DNA of 64,000 nt from an uncultured Hyphomicrobiales bacterium (GTDB lineage Bacteria; Pseudomonadota; Alphaproteobacteria; Rhizobiales; Xanthobacteraceae). A program made the translations under genes and the position numbers. The DNA is taken from contig CAIMEA010000193.1 of assembly GCA_903839845.1 (NCBI GenBank), positions 25,533 to 89,532 of the forward strand, written 5' to 3'. Numbering within the stretch: position 1 is the first letter of the stretch; each line of letters starts with the position of its first letter. This document shows positions 1 to 9,212 of the stretch, in pieces. The notes under the pieces are model-generated. The model worked only from the letters and a program-made list of their open reading frames with translations. It was not told where the DNA came from and made no database searches.

Positions 1-233
1 GGCAGCACCGCCCGCTGGTCGCCTGGTATGGCGACCTCGACTTCATGCCGCACATCAAGGCCTTCATGGCGCGCGGCGCCTACGACGCCGTCATCAGCTA
101 CGGTGAGCCGATCGCCGCCGACGCATCGACCAACCGAAAGGTTCTGGCCAAGCAGGTGGAGGACGCGGTCCGCGCCCTCACCAGCGCGACTCTGCTCGGC
201 CGGCCACGTCCTGTGCATGGCGGTTCGCCCTGA
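1..233 (+). CDS. plsC: 1-acyl-sn-glycerol-3-phosphate acyltransferase, C-terminal part
   Basis: This is the end of a gene truncated by the window edge, read from base 3. The visible peptide includes LVAWYGDLDFMPHIK, which matches the C-terminal region of PlsC-type lysophosphatidic acid acyltransferases that make phosphatidic acid at the inner membrane. The catalytic HX4D motif would lie upstream of the window. The position just before miaB fits the usual order in Hyphomicrobiales. The identification rests on one motif and the context, so it is probable rather than certain. Confidence 0.7.
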   Translation, partial: QHRPLVAWYGDLDFMPHIKAFMARGAYDAVISYGEPIAADASTNRKVLAKQVEDAVRALTSATLLGRPRPVHGGSP

Positions 234-266
234 AACACTAGAGAAATCAGCGATATGACGGGAAGC

Positions 267-285
267 GACAAGCCCGGCCATGACA
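267..285. repeat. Partial intergenic palindromic repeat (family A end)
   Basis: The short gap before miaB holds GACAAGCCCGGCCATGACA. This is the terminal half-unit of the repeat seen in full at 8289, 16130, 20559 and 33069. Only one arm is present, so it looks like a relic. Confidence 0.6.
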
Positions 286-319
286 GGCTAGTATGGCCAA
301 TGAGTTCCCAAGAGACGGC

Positions 320-1717
320 ATGAACAGTCCGCGCAAAGTCCACGTCAAATCCTTCGGCTGCCAGATGAACGTCTACGATTCCAATCGTATGGCGGACACG
401 TTGGCGCCCGAGGGCTATGTCGAGACCGCGAGCCCGGCCGACGCCGACCTCGTCATTCTCAACACCTGCCACATCCGTGAGAAGGCGGTCGACAAGCTCT
501 ATTCGGAAATCGGCCGCATGCGCGAGTTGAAGGACGCGGCGGAGGCGGACGGCCGCCAGATGCTGATCGCGGTCGCCGGCTGTGTCGCGCAGGCCGAGGG
601 CAAGGAGATTGTCCGCCGCACCGACAGCGTAGATCTCGTCGTCGGTTCGCAGAATTATCATCTGCTGCCCGGCCTTCTGGCGCGTGCGCGCGGCGGCGAG
701 ACGGTCGTCGATACCGAATTTCCACTGGAAGACAAATTCGACACGCTGGCGCAGCCATCGGAGCAGGCGATCCGCCGCCGCGGCATTTCGGCCTTCGTCA
801 CCGTGCAGGAAGGCTGCGACAAGTTCTGCACCTTCTGCGTCGTGCCTTATACGCGCGGCGCGGAAGTGTCCCGCCCCTTCGACAAGATCGTCGCCGATGT
901 CGAACGGCTCGCCGCCTCGGGCGTACGCGAAGTCACCTTGATCGGGCAGAACGTCAATGCCTATCATGGAGCGGGCGCCGACGGCGCGGCCGTGACGCTC
1001 GGACAATTGTTGCGGCGCCTGGCGCGCGTGCCGGGCATTGCCCGCCTGCGCTACATGACCAGCCATCCGCGCGATATGCTCAGCTCCATGTGCGACGACC
1101 TGATCGCGGCGCATGGCGATCTGCCGGCGCTGATGCCTTACGTGCATCTGCCGGTGCAGTCCGGCTCCGACCGCATGCTGGCGGCGATGAACCGCAGGCA
1201 TACGCGCGCCGACTATCTCGAAACGATTCACCGCCTGCGCGCCGCGCGCGCCGATCTCGCTTTCACCTCGGATTTCATCGTCGGCTTTCCCGGCGAGACC
1301 GAGCAGGATTTCCAGGACACCTTGGCCTTGGCTGAGGAGGTCAATTTCGCCACCGCCTATACCTTCATGTATTCGTCGCGCCCGGGCACGCCGGCGGCCG
1401 AGCTGGAGGATCAGGTTCCGGAAGCGGAAAAGGCCGAGCGCCTGCAACGGCTTCAGGCTGTCATCACCCGGCAATGGCGGGCGTTTAACGCCTCATTTGT
1501 CGGCAAAACCATGGATATTCTGGTCGAAAAGCCGGGCAAGCTCACTGGGCAACTGGTCGGCCGATCCCCATATCTGCAATCGGTGCATGTGATGGCGCAG
1601 CCTTCGCTGATCGGCTCGATCGTCAAGGTCGTCATCACCGATGTCGGCACCAACACTTTGTTCGGTGAATTGACGGAAGCCGTCCGCGGCCCGGCGCACG
1701 CCAGTTTGGGAGCTTGA
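320..1717 (+). CDS. miaB: tRNA-2-methylthio-N6-dimethylallyladenosine synthase MiaB
   Basis: MiaB is a radical-SAM methylthiotransferase that converts i6A37 to ms2i6A37 in tRNAs reading codons that start with U. The N-terminal UPF0004 domain begins with [15 protein letters not shown] and contains further cluster Cys residues (NTCH, AGCVAQ). The radical-SAM cluster motif CDKFCTFC follows, then the SAM core and a C-terminal TRAM-like domain (about residues 370-440). I chose the ATG at 320 because homologues start only a few residues before KSFGCQMN. An in-frame ATG at 293 is possible, but it lies right after a repeat fragment. The stop overlaps the phoH start, which suggests translational coupling. 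Confidence 0.95.
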   Translation: MNSPRKVHVKSFGCQMNVYDSNRMADTLAPEGYVETASPADADLVILNTCHIREKAVDKLYSEIGRMRELKDAAEADGRQMLIAVAGCVAQAEGKEIVRRTDSVDLVVGSQNYHLLPGLLARARGGETVVDTEFPLEDKFDTLAQPSEQAIRRRGISAFVTVQEGCDKFCTFCVVPYTRGAEVSRPFDKIVADVERLAASGVREVTLIGQNVNAYHGAGADGAAVTLGQLLRRLARVPGIARLRYMTSHPRDMLSSMCDDLIAAHGDLPALMPYVHLPVQSGSDRMLAAMNRRHTRADYLETIHRLRAARADLAFTSDFIVGFPGETEQDFQDTLALAEEVNFATAYTFMYSSRPGTPAAELEDQVPEAEKAERLQRLQAVITRQWRAFNASFVGKTMDILVEKPGKLTGQLVGRSPYLQSVHVMAQPSLIGSIVKVVITDVGTNTLFGELTEAVRGPAHASLGA

Positions 1718-2754
1718 GAGCAGCCTTGCGAACATCGGATCCCGTGATCCCGCCCGCCGCCGTTTCCGAGGAAACCGCGACAACGCAGATTGTGCTCGCT
1801 TTCGAGGACAACAAGCTGGCCTCCGCGCTGTTCGGCCAGTACGGCCAGAATCTTGCTCTGGTCGAGCGGCGGCTCGGCGTCAAAGCCGACTCGCGCGGCA
1901 ATCACGTCGCGCTCGACGGTTCGCGCGGCGCCTGCGAACAGGCCCGCCGCGTGCTCGAAGGTCTCTACGAGCAGCTCAAGCGCGGGCAGGACGTCACGAC
2001 CGGCGACGTCGAAGGCGCCATTCGCCAGGCCATCGCGCAAGGCTCGCTGTTCGACTTCGATCCCACCGGCCGCGTCGCCTTCGAGGAAATCAATCTGCGC
2101 AAGCGCCCGGTGCGCGCCCGCACCGCCGCGCAGGATGGCTACATCCGCGCGCTGAAGAAATATTCGCTGGTCTTCGGCACGGGACCTGCCGGCACCGGCA
2201 AGACCTGGCTCGCGGTCGCGCAAGCCATTCAAATGTTCGAGCGCAAGGAAGTCGACCGCATCATCCTGTCGCGACCGGCCGTCGAAGCCGGCGAACGCCT
2301 CGGCTTTTTACCCGGCGACATGCGCGAGAAAGTCGATCCATACTTGCGGCCGATCTACGACGCGCTGCACGATCTGATGGATGTGCGCATCGTCGAGCGC
2401 GCGCTTGAATCCGGCGATATCGAAATCGCGCCGCTCGCCTTCATGCGTGGGCGTACGCTGGCGAATGCGTGTGTCATTCTCGACGAAGCGCAGAACACGA
2501 CGTCGATGCAGATGAAGATGTTTCTCACCCGCCTGGGTGAGAACAGCCGCATGATCGTCACCGGCGATCCGAGCCAGGTCGATCTGCCGCCCGGCCAGGT
2601 GTCGGGCCTGTCGGAAGCCGTGCGTCTGCTCGACGGCGTCGAAGGCGTCGGCCACGTCGCCTTCTCGGCGCAGGACGTCATTCGCCACGAACTCGTGCAG
2701 CGCATCGTCGAGGCCTATGACCGCGCCTCGCCCCTTCGCGGGGACCGGCGATGA
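1714..2754 (+). CDS. phoH: PhoH family ATPase
   Basis: PhoH is a cytoplasmic P-loop ATPase of the PhoH/PhoL type, usually encoded beside ybeY and linked to RNA metabolism. The N-terminal KH-like part (about residues 25-100) precedes the ATPase domain, with Walker A GPAGTGKT near residue 160 and Walker B VILDEAQN near residue 255, followed by [10 protein letters not shown]. The TTG start overlaps the miaB stop. A GTG at 1744 is an alternative. The gene ends with a 4-bp ATGA overlap with ybeY, so miaB-phoH-ybeY-corC-lnt looks like one transcription unit. Its precise molecular role is not established. Confidence 0.92.
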   Translation: MRAALRTSDPVIPPAAVSEETATTQIVLAFEDNKLASALFGQYGQNLALVERRLGVKADSRGNHVALDGSRGACEQARRVLEGLYEQLKRGQDVTTGDVEGAIRQAIAQGSLFDFDPTGRVAFEEINLRKRPVRARTAAQDGYIRALKKYSLVFGTGPAGTGKTWLAVAQAIQMFERKEVDRIILSRPAVEAGERLGFLPGDMREKVDPYLRPIYDALHDLMDVRIVERALESGDIEIAPLAFMRGRTLANACVILDEAQNTTSMQMKMFLTRLGENSRMIVTGDPSQVDLPPGQVSGLSEAVRLLDGVEGVGHVAFSAQDVIRHELVQRIVEAYDRASPLRGDRR

Positions 2755-3296
2755 GCGCCGCCGCCTCGCCCAAGCTGAAAGTCAGGGGCAAGGCGCCGGC
2801 CAAGGCAAAGCGGACGCCGGCCATCGACATCGAGATTCAATCGCCGCTCTGGGACCAGCAGCCGGCGGCCGAGCAGGCGGTGCGTGAGGCTGTCGCTGCC
2901 GCCGCGGCGCTATCAACATCCGGCGGCGAAGTGAGTATTCTGCTGACCGATGATTCGGCGGTGCGCGTCCTCAATCGCGACTGGCGCGGCATAGACAAGC
3001 CGACCAATGTTTTGTCGTTTCCGGCGCCTGCGACCATGGCCAAAGGCGCCGCCGGAATTCTCGGCGATATCGTCATCGCCTATGAAACGCTGACGCGGGA
3101 ATGCGCCGATGAAGACCGCGACTTTCTCCATCACCTCGCTCACCTCACGGTCCACGGCTATCTTCACCTTGTCGGTTACGATCACCAGGACGACGCGCAG
3201 GCCGATGAAATGGAAGCGCTCGAGAGCAGGATCATGACGCGCATGCAATTGCCCGATCCCTGGCTCGATCGCAGCCGCGAACAAAGCGGCGCCTGA
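2751..3296 (+). CDS. ybeY: Endoribonuclease YbeY
   Basis: YbeY is a zinc metalloprotein needed for 16S rRNA 3' maturation and ribosome quality control. The signature HGYLHLVGYDH, with its three metal-binding His residues, is present near residues 135-145, and NVLSFP lies upstream near residue 85. The N-terminus has a basic Lys/Ala-rich extension of about 30 residues before the conserved core. The gene overlaps phoH by 4 bp and is followed after 5 bp by the corC-like gene. Confidence 0.94.
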   Translation: MSAAASPKLKVRGKAPAKAKRTPAIDIEIQSPLWDQQPAAEQAVREAVAAAAALSTSGGEVSILLTDDSAVRVLNRDWRGIDKPTNVLSFPAPATMAKGAAGILGDIVIAYETLTRECADEDRDFLHHLAHLTVHGYLHLVGYDHQDDAQADEMEALESRIMTRMQLPDPWLDRSREQSGA

Positions 3297-3301
3297 CCGC
3301 C

Positions 3302-4483
3302 ATGCCCGACAGCGACGTCGATAATTCGCCATTCGAGCCGCGCCACTTGCCTGTGCCGGTGGCGCGCGCGCACGAGAACGGCGGCAACTGGTTCACCCGC
3401 ACCTTCCGCGCCTTGTTCGGCCTCAAGCCGGGCTCGATCCGCGCTGATCTCAAGGACGTGCTCGACGACCTGACGCCGAACGAATCCGGTTTCTCGCCGG
3501 AAGAAAGCCGGATGCTCAAGAACATCCTGGGCTTGCGCGAGCGCCGCGTCGGTGACGTCATGGTGCCGCGCGCCGATATCGTCGCCGTGCAGCAGGACAT
3601 CCAGATCGGCGAACTGGTCAAGGTGTTCGAGGGCGCCGGTCATTCGCGGCTGGTCGCCTATAACGACACGCTCGACGATCCGATCGGCATGGTCCACATC
3701 CGCGATCTGATCGCCTTCATGACCGCGCGCGCCGCGGTCGATCCGGAAAAAAACGCCAAGCGCAAGAAGCCGCTGCCGGCCGGGCTCGATTTCAAGACGC
3801 TCGATCTCGCCATGCCGCTGTCGGCGGCCAAGATCGTGCGCGAGATTCTGTTCGTTCCGCCATCGGCCCGCGTCATCGATCTCCTGGAGCGCATGCAGGC
3901 CAAGCAGATTCATCTGGCTCTGGTGGTCGATGAATATGGCGGCACCGACGGCATTGTCTCGATCGAAGACATCGTCGAGCAGATCGTCGGCGAGATCGCC
4001 GACGAGCATGATGAGGACGAAAGCGCCGACGTCGTGCGCCAGCCGAACGGCTCCTACATCGCCGATGCGCGCGCCAAGATCGAAGACGTCGTCGCCATCG
4101 TCGGTCACGATTTCGACGTCGGCGACGCCGCCGAGGAAGTCGATACGTTGGGCGGCTATCTGGTGACGCGCGCCGGGCGGCTGCCGCTGCGCGGCGAACT
4201 GATCCCCGGGCCCGGCCTGTTTGAATTCGAGGTGCTCGACGCCGATCCGCGCCGCGTCAAGCGCGTACGCATCAGCCGTCTGACCGAAAAACGCCAGAAG
4301 CCGCGCGAAACCGGGCGCGAACCGCCGGCCGAGCCCGTGCGCGAACCCGCGCGCAAGCGCGCCGAGCCGGACGCGGTGCTGGCGGGCCACGCGCCGCCGA
4401 CGCTCAATCTCGATGAGCCGCCGCCGCAAAAGGAAGAAATCGCGAAGCCGGCCGCCGTCTCCACGGGCAAGCGTCGTCCGTGA
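3302..4483 (+). CDS. CorC/HlyC family CBS-domain protein (hemolysin-like)
   Basis: This soluble protein has a CBS-domain pair (about residues 75-225, with VPRADIVAV and VVDEYGGTDGIVSIEDIVEQIVGEI) and a C-terminal CorC_HlyC transporter-associated domain (about residues 240-320). A charged Pro/Arg-rich tail follows. No DUF21 membrane domain is present, so it resembles CorC/TlyC rather than membrane-bound CorB. Family members are linked to Mg/Co efflux, and annotation as a hemolysin is historical. It sits between ybeY and lnt, as in many alphaproteobacteria, and overlaps the lnt GTG start. Confidence 0.88.
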   Translation: MPDSDVDNSPFEPRHLPVPVARAHENGGNWFTRTFRALFGLKPGSIRADLKDVLDDLTPNESGFSPEESRMLKNILGLRERRVGDVMVPRADIVAVQQDIQIGELVKVFEGAGHSRLVAYNDTLDDPIGMVHIRDLIAFMTARAAVDPEKNAKRKKPLPAGLDFKTLDLAMPLSAAKIVREILFVPPSARVIDLLERMQAKQIHLALVVDEYGGTDGIVSIEDIVEQIVGEIADEHDEDESADVVRQPNGSYIADARAKIEDVVAIVGHDFDVGDAAEEVDTLGGYLVTRAGRLPLRGELIPGPGLFEFEVLDADPRRVKRVRISRLTEKRQKPRETGREPPAEPVREPARKRAEPDAVLAGHAPPTLNLDEPPPQKEEIAKPAAVSTGKRRP

Positions 4484-6072
4484 TCGTCCGTCTCGCCACA
4501 CAGGCCGCGCATGCCACGGTCCTCGCCTTCGGCTGGCGGCGCGCGCTCATTGCCGTGATTGCCGGCGCGACGTCGGCTCTGGCGCTGGCGCCATTCAACG
4601 CCTGGCCGATCCTGTTCGTGACGCTGCCGGTGCTGGTCTGGCTGGTCGATGGCTCGGCCGCCGGCCGCTGGAGCGGCGCGTGGACCGCCGGCCTTGCCGG
4701 CTGGTGTTTTGGTTTCGGCTATTTCGTCGCCGGGCTTTACTGGATCGGTTACGCATTCCTGGTCGACGCCAAGACCTTTGGCTGGTTGCTGCCGGTCGCC
4801 GTGTCCGGCCTACCGGCCTATCTGGCGATTTTCACCGGCCTGGGATTGGCTGCCGCGCGCCTGATCTGGGTGCGTGGGCCGCAGCGTATTCTGGCGCTGG
4901 CGGCGACCATGACGATGGCGGAGTGGCTGCGCGGCCATCTGCTCACCGGCTTTCCCTGGAATACGTTCGGCTATGCGCTGACCGAGCCATTGGTGCTGGG
5001 GCAAAGCGTCTCGCTGATCGGTATTTGGGGGCTGACGTTTGTCGCCCTGGCGGTCTGTGCCTGTCCGGCGGTGCTGGCCGACGATCGGGTCGATACGCCG
5101 CGTCCCTATCGCGTGCCGCTCATTGCCTTTCTGGTACTGGCCGGTCTGGCGGCTTATGGCGCGGTGCGGCTGTCGCGAAACCCGACGACCTATGTGCCGG
5201 ACGTCAGACTGCGCGTCATGCAGCCTAACCTGCAGCAGGACGTGAAGTTCAATTACGCCGCCAAGGACGAAGTGATCGCGCGCTATCTCGCTCTATCCGA
5301 CCGGGCGACCGGGCCGCAGTCGAGCGGCGTGCATGACGCTACGCATCTGATCTGGCCGGAATCGGCCTTTCCGTTCTTCCTGGCCCGCGAACCGGATGCG
5401 CTGGCGCGGATAGCTGCCATGCTAAAACCAGGGACCGAACTGATCACCGGCGCGGTGCGTCCCGCAGCATCCGCCGCCGGCCCACGCGCCTATAATTCGG
5501 TCTACGTCATCGACCCGGACGGCTCGATCCATGGCATCTACGACAAGGTGCACCTGGTGCCGTTCGGCGAATATCTGCCGTTCCAAAGCCTGCTCGAGGG
5601 CATCGGCTTGCGCCAGCTCACCAAACAGGTTGGCGGGTTTCTGTCAGGCAGCCGGCGTCGCGCCATGGAGGTGCCTGGCGCGCCGAAGATGATGCCGCTG
5701 ATCTGCTATGAAGCGATTTTCCCGGGCAGCGCGGTGCCGGCCGGCGACAGGCCGGGCTGGCTGGTCAACGTTACCAATGACGGCTGGTTCGGCATCAGCA
5801 CCGGGCCTTATCAGCATTTTCAGCAGGCGCGCATGCTCGCCATTGCCGAAGGTCTGCCGCTGGTCCGTGCCGCGAATACAGGGATTTCCGGGGTCATCGA
5901 TCCGGTCGGCCGGATCGTCCAGTCGCTGCCACTGGGGGTTGAGGGAGTCATCGACGCCGGCCTTCCGAAAGCGTTATCCCCCACACTTTTTGTCGCATTG
6001 GGCGAATACCCATTGATTCTATTGTTAGTTGCAAGTTTGCTATCGGTTGCGCGCCGAAGGTTGCGCTCCTAG
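4480..6072 (+). CDS. lnt: Apolipoprotein N-acyltransferase
   Basis: Lnt adds the third acyl chain to the N-terminal Cys of lipoproteins at the periplasmic face of the inner membrane. The N-terminal half holds about six hydrophobic segments (residues 15-210). The C-terminal half is a nitrilase domain with the catalytic Glu in WPESAFPFF, the Lys in YDKVHLVPFGEYLP and the Cys in PLICYEAIFPG. A final membrane segment ends the protein. The GTG start overlaps the preceding stop (GTGA). At 530 aa the length is typical. Confidence 0.93.
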   Translation: MIVRLATQAAHATVLAFGWRRALIAVIAGATSALALAPFNAWPILFVTLPVLVWLVDGSAAGRWSGAWTAGLAGWCFGFGYFVAGLYWIGYAFLVDAKTFGWLLPVAVSGLPAYLAIFTGLGLAAARLIWVRGPQRILALAATMTMAEWLRGHLLTGFPWNTFGYALTEPLVLGQSVSLIGIWGLTFVALAVCACPAVLADDRVDTPRPYRVPLIAFLVLAGLAAYGAVRLSRNPTTYVPDVRLRVMQPNLQQDVKFNYAAKDEVIARYLALSDRATGPQSSGVHDATHLIWPESAFPFFLAREPDALARIAAMLKPGTELITGAVRPAASAAGPRAYNSVYVIDPDGSIHGIYDKVHLVPFGEYLPFQSLLEGIGLRQLTKQVGGFLSGSRRRAMEVPGAPKMMPLICYEAIFPGSAVPAGDRPGWLVNVTNDGWFGISTGPYQHFQQARMLAIAEGLPLVRAANTGISGVIDPVGRIVQSLPLGVEGVIDAGLPKALSPTLFVALGEYPLILLLVASLLSVARRRLRS

Positions 6073-6294
6073 ATTGAACGGCGGCGATAAAAAAGGTCGA
6101 AGTTGCTATAGAAAAATAATAACTGCCTCGTTGCGAAATACTAATAAACGTTCTTACTCTGTGAAAACTATTGATAATTATCGGTAATTTTCATTCTTCT
6201 TTCGGCGTACTTCTGGTAGGCCAAAAAATGACGGATTGCATAAGGGGGACTACCTGTGACATTACGCTCCACAATGGAGGCATAGGAGATATTT
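6073..6294 (+). promoter_or_regulatory. AT-rich leader and probable promoter of the HTH regulator gene
   Basis: This 222-bp gap is markedly more AT-rich than its surroundings and ends in an AGGAGAT Shine-Dalgarno sequence before 6295. It contains the palindrome GATAATTATC at 6173-6182, which could be an operator. No ORF is supported here. Confidence 0.4.
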
Positions 6295-6696
6295 ATGGCT
6301 AAGAAGGCTCCCAATCCGATCGACAAGCACGTCGGCTCACGCGTGCGCATGCGCCGGATGATGCTGAGCATGAGTCAGGAAAAGCTCGGCGACGCCCTTG
6401 GCCTGACCTTTCAGCAAGTCCAGAAATACGAAAAAGGCACCAACCGTATTGGCGCCAGCCGGTTGCAGGCGATCGCTAACATTCTGCAAGTCCCGGTTTC
6501 GTTCTTCTTTGAAGGCGCGCCGCATACGCCTGGCCAGACAAGCGGCCTCGGCGAAGCGCCGTCCCCGGCCTACGTGTCCGACTTCCTTGCGACCTCGGAC
6601 GGTCTGTCGCTGACCAAGTCGTTCATGAAGATCAAGAACAGCAAGTTGCGGCGGCGCATCGTCGATCTGGTCGAACAGATCGCCGGCGAAGAATAA
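6295..6696 (+). CDS. XRE/Cro-type HTH regulator, PraR/PhrR-like
   Basis: This 133-aa protein has a Cro/CI HTH domain at about residues 10-70 (VGSRVRMRRMMLSMSQEKLG, then LTFQQVQKYEKGTNRIGASRL). The wording PNPIDKHVGSRVR and VPVSFFFEGAP is what I know from rhizobial PraR/PhrR proteins. Those are regulators linked to quorum sensing, biofilm or acid response and are often found next to metK, as here. The C-terminal half ends with a helix-rich RRRIVDLVEQIA segment. The exact regulon is not deducible. A good SD (AGGAGAT) precedes the ATG. Confidence 0.85.
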   Translation: MAKKAPNPIDKHVGSRVRMRRMMLSMSQEKLGDALGLTFQQVQKYEKGTNRIGASRLQAIANILQVPVSFFFEGAPHTPGQTSGLGEAPSPAYVSDFLATSDGLSLTKSFMKIKNSKLRRRIVDLVEQIAGEE

Positions 6697-6939
6697 GCCG
6701 TCGCCCGGCATACTGCTGCAAGGCAGCCATCACATCAGTGCGGATACCGTCGTGGGCACCGGCTCGCGCCGGGAAAGCGTGGCCCGGTCTTGAAGGTTCG
6801 CGGCCGCGGCCTGTCCCAACCGGACGGTGGCTATTGCCCACGTTTGCCCGCACCTTGACCTTGCACGCGACCGCTGTAAGAACCACAGCCGAACGTGAAA
6901 CGACGCGGTCTAACGCCGCGGCCACGGGAGGAGTTTAAC

Positions 6940-8214
6940 TTGGCGCACAAGAATTTTCTATTCACCAGTGAGTCGGTTTCCGAAGGCCATCCAGACAAGG
7001 TCTGCGATCAGATCTCCGATGCGGTCCTCGACGCCTTTCTTGAAAACGACATCAAGCTCGGCATCGCCGACGACAGCGCCATCAATACGCGCCTCGGCTG
7101 CGAAACGCTGACCACCACCAACAAGATCGTCATCGCCGGCGAAGGCCGCGGCCAGTCGCCGTTCTTTCACAAGCATGGCGGCAAGTTCGTCGTTGACCGC
7201 GAGCTGATCAGCAAGATCGCCCGCGGCGTGGTCAAGGATATCGGCTACGACCAGGACGGCTTCTCCAGCTACGGCGCCGACGTCGAAGTGCTGCTGCACG
7301 GCCAGTCGGCCGACATCGCCATGGGCGTCGACGCCAAGAAGAAAAAGTCGGGCGAAGAAGAAGGCGCCGGCGACCAGGGCATGATGTTCGGCTTTGCCTG
7401 CACCGAGAGCGAAGTCTACGAGAAGAACTCGTTCATGCCGGCGCCGATTTTCTTCGCGCACCGCATTCTCAAGGCGCTCGCCGACAAGCGTCACTCCGGC
7501 GCGATGCCCGACCTGCAGCCCGACGCCAAGAGCCAGGTGACGGTGAAGTATGTCGATGGCAAAGCCGTCGGCTGCACCAAGGTCGTGGTCTCGACCCAGC
7601 ACAGCGAAAAGAGCCGCAACGGCAAAAAATACACGCCGGCGATGGTCAAGGACATGATCGAGTCGACGGTGACCGCGGCGCTGCCAAAAGGCTGGATGCC
7701 GGCCAAGTCGGCCGACTTCCTGGTCAACCCGACCGGCAACTTCGTCATCGGCGGTCCCGACGGCGATTGCGGCCTGACCGGCCGCAAGATCATCGTCGAC
7801 ACCTACGGCGGCTATGCCCCGCACGGCGGCGGCGCGTTCTCCGGCAAGGACCCGACCAAAGTCGACCGCTCGGCCGCTTACGCCACCCGCTACCTCGCCA
7901 AGAACGTTGTCGCGTCCGGCGCTGCCGAGCGTTGCACCATTCAGGTCGCCTACGCGATCGGCGTCGCCGACCCGATGTCGGTGCTAGTCGATCTGCATGG
8001 CACCGGTCAGGTCGATGAGAAGAAGCTGGAAAAGTTGCTGCCGCAGCTGTTCCGCCTGACCCCGACCAACATCCGCCGCACGCTCAAGCTGAACAAGCCG
8101 ATCTATCGTCGCACCGCGGCCTACGGCCACTTCGGCCGCGCGCCGGACAAGGATGGCGGCTTCTCCTGGGAGAAGACCGACTTGGCGGCGCAGATCAAGG
8201 CGGCGTTCAAGTAG
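6940..8214 (+). CDS. metK: S-adenosylmethionine synthase
   Basis: MetK makes SAM from methionine and ATP in the cytoplasm. The conserved N-terminus [20 protein letters not shown] starts right after a TTG at 6940, which follows a strong GGGAGGAG ribosome site. The ATG at 6895 that opens the ORF would add 15 non-conserved residues, so I prefer the TTG. Later motifs include GDQGMMFG, the [19 protein letters not shown] phosphate loop, and a C-terminal domain. A small GCGG/CCGC hairpin lies just before the SD. The protein also supplies the methyl donor used by MiaB, TrmB and UbiE in this window. Confidence 0.96.
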   Translation: MAHKNFLFTSESVSEGHPDKVCDQISDAVLDAFLENDIKLGIADDSAINTRLGCETLTTTNKIVIAGEGRGQSPFFHKHGGKFVVDRELISKIARGVVKDIGYDQDGFSSYGADVEVLLHGQSADIAMGVDAKKKKSGEEEGAGDQGMMFGFACTESEVYEKNSFMPAPIFFAHRILKALADKRHSGAMPDLQPDAKSQVTVKYVDGKAVGCTKVVVSTQHSEKSRNGKKYTPAMVKDMIESTVTAALPKGWMPAKSADFLVNPTGNFVIGGPDGDCGLTGRKIIVDTYGGYAPHGGGAFSGKDPTKVDRSAAYATRYLAKNVVASGAAERCTIQVAYAIGVADPMSVLVDLHGTGQVDEKKLEKLLPQLFRLTPTNIRRTLKLNKPIYRRTAAYGHFGRAPDKDGGFSWEKTDLAAQIKAAFK

Positions 8215-8239
8215 GCTTCCGAAAGTCTGGATTGCTGCG

Positions 8240-8275
8240 ATGCCCCGCCCAAAGCGGGGCATTTCAGTTTTTGAC
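8240..8275 (+). terminator. Rho-independent terminator after metK
   Basis: ATGCCCCGC and GCGGGGCAT form a perfect stem with a short loop, followed by a T-rich run (TTTCAGTTTTT). It lies 25 bp beyond the metK stop. Confidence 0.8.
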
Positions 8276-8288
8276 GGTCACTCAATGC

Positions 8289-8376
8289 CGTCATGGCCGG
8301 GCTTGTCCCGGCCATCCACGTCTTTAGAGACGCAACAAGAAAGTCGTGGATGCCCGGCATAAAGCCGGGCATGACG
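8289..8376. repeat. Intergenic palindromic repeat, family A
   Basis: Two arms form stem-loops: CATGGCCGGG...CCCGGCCAT and GATGCCCGGC...GCCGGGCAT. They are joined by a short spacer with a CGTCTTTAGAGACG hairpin. The same arrangement recurs at 16130, 20559 and 33069. The 3' arm reads into the trmB ORF and creates a false N-terminal extension (MDARHKAGHDE). Confidence 0.85.
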
Positions 8377-8384
8377 AGGCCATG

Positions 8385-9089
8385 ATGACCGGCGACAGAG
8401 ACCCCATCGATTCATCGCAACGCGCGTTTTTCGGCCGGAAGAAGGGCCATCCCTTGCGCGCGCGGCAGATCGAGCTGTTCGAGGATTTGCTGCCGAAGCT
8501 TTCCTTCGATTTCAGCAAGCCGGCGCCCGCCGATCTCGCCAGCCTGTTTCCGCACCAGCCGGAAACGCTGCGTCTCGAAATCGGCTTCGGCGGCGCCGAG
8601 CATCTGATTGCGCAGGCTTTGGCGCATCTGGACGCGGGCTTCATCGGCGCCGACGGATTTCTCAATGCCGTCGGCAAGGCCTTGATCGCCATTGACGACA
8701 ACGATCTTGAGAACGTGCGGTTGCATCACGGCGACGCCAGCGAGCTGATCGACTGGCTGCCGGCCGGCGCCTTCACGCGCATCGATCTCTTGTATCCCGA
8801 TCCGTGGCCGAAGCGGCGGCAGTGGAAGCGGCGCTTCATTCAGGACGACACGCTCGTGCGCCTCGCGCGTATCTTGAAGCCGGGCGGCGAGCTGCGCTTC
8901 GCCACCGACATCGCCAGCTACGGCTCTTACGCGCTGGCGCGCATCATGCGCTCGCCGGATTTTATCTGGACGGCGGAAGTCGCCGACGACTGGCGCAAGC
9001 CCTGGGCGGGCTGGTCGCGCACGCGCTATGAGGCGAAAGCGATCCGCGAAGGCCGCACGCCGAATTATTTTATTTTTCGGAAGAAGTAG
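8385..9089 (+). CDS. trmB: tRNA (guanine-N7-)-methyltransferase TrmB
   Basis: TrmB is a SAM-dependent methyltransferase that forms m7G46 in the tRNA variable loop. The SAM-binding motif appears as LEIGFGGAEHLI (about residue 65), and the family signature as LLYPDPWPKRRQWKRRF (about residue 140). I start it at the ATG at 8385 (8382 also possible) because the ORF's first 12 residues are translated from repeat family A. It is separated from metK by the repeat and a terminator, so it probably has its own promoter. Confidence 0.93.
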   Translation: MTGDRDPIDSSQRAFFGRKKGHPLRARQIELFEDLLPKLSFDFSKPAPADLASLFPHQPETLRLEIGFGGAEHLIAQALAHLDAGFIGADGFLNAVGKALIAIDDNDLENVRLHHGDASELIDWLPAGAFTRIDLLYPDPWPKRRQWKRRFIQDDTLVRLARILKPGGELRFATDIASYGSYALARIMRSPDFIWTAEVADDWRKPWAGWSRTRYEAKAIREGRTPNYFIFRKK

Positions 9090-9114
9090 AAGCGCGAAAC
9101 GCTCCAATTCTTCC

Positions 9115-9198
9115 GCTCATCCCCGCGAAGGCGGGGATCCAGGCTTTGCTGCAAATTATAAAATTGGAGATTCTGGATTCCCGCTTACGCGGGAATGA
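9115..9198. repeat. Intergenic palindromic repeat, family B
   Basis: CATCCCCGC...GCGGGGATCCAG and CTGGATTCCCGC...GCGGGAATGAG form an inverted pair around an AT-rich spacer. Related units lie at 23106, 26629 and 63841. It fills the space between the convergent trmB and DUF2336 genes. Confidence 0.8.
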
Positions 9199-9212
9199 GT
9201 GGAGTATGAAGC

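Noticed and set aside
98-1474. 458-aa ORF on the minus strand
   Set aside because: It is antisense to miaB, which has a full radical-SAM domain structure. It has no known domain and an Arg/Ala/Gly bias typical of shadow frames in GC-rich DNA.
6711-6939. SAM-type riboswitch upstream of metK
   Set aside because: I looked for a recognisable SAM-II or SAM/SAH-type consensus and saw only one small GCGG/CCGC hairpin. A covariance-model search would be decisive.
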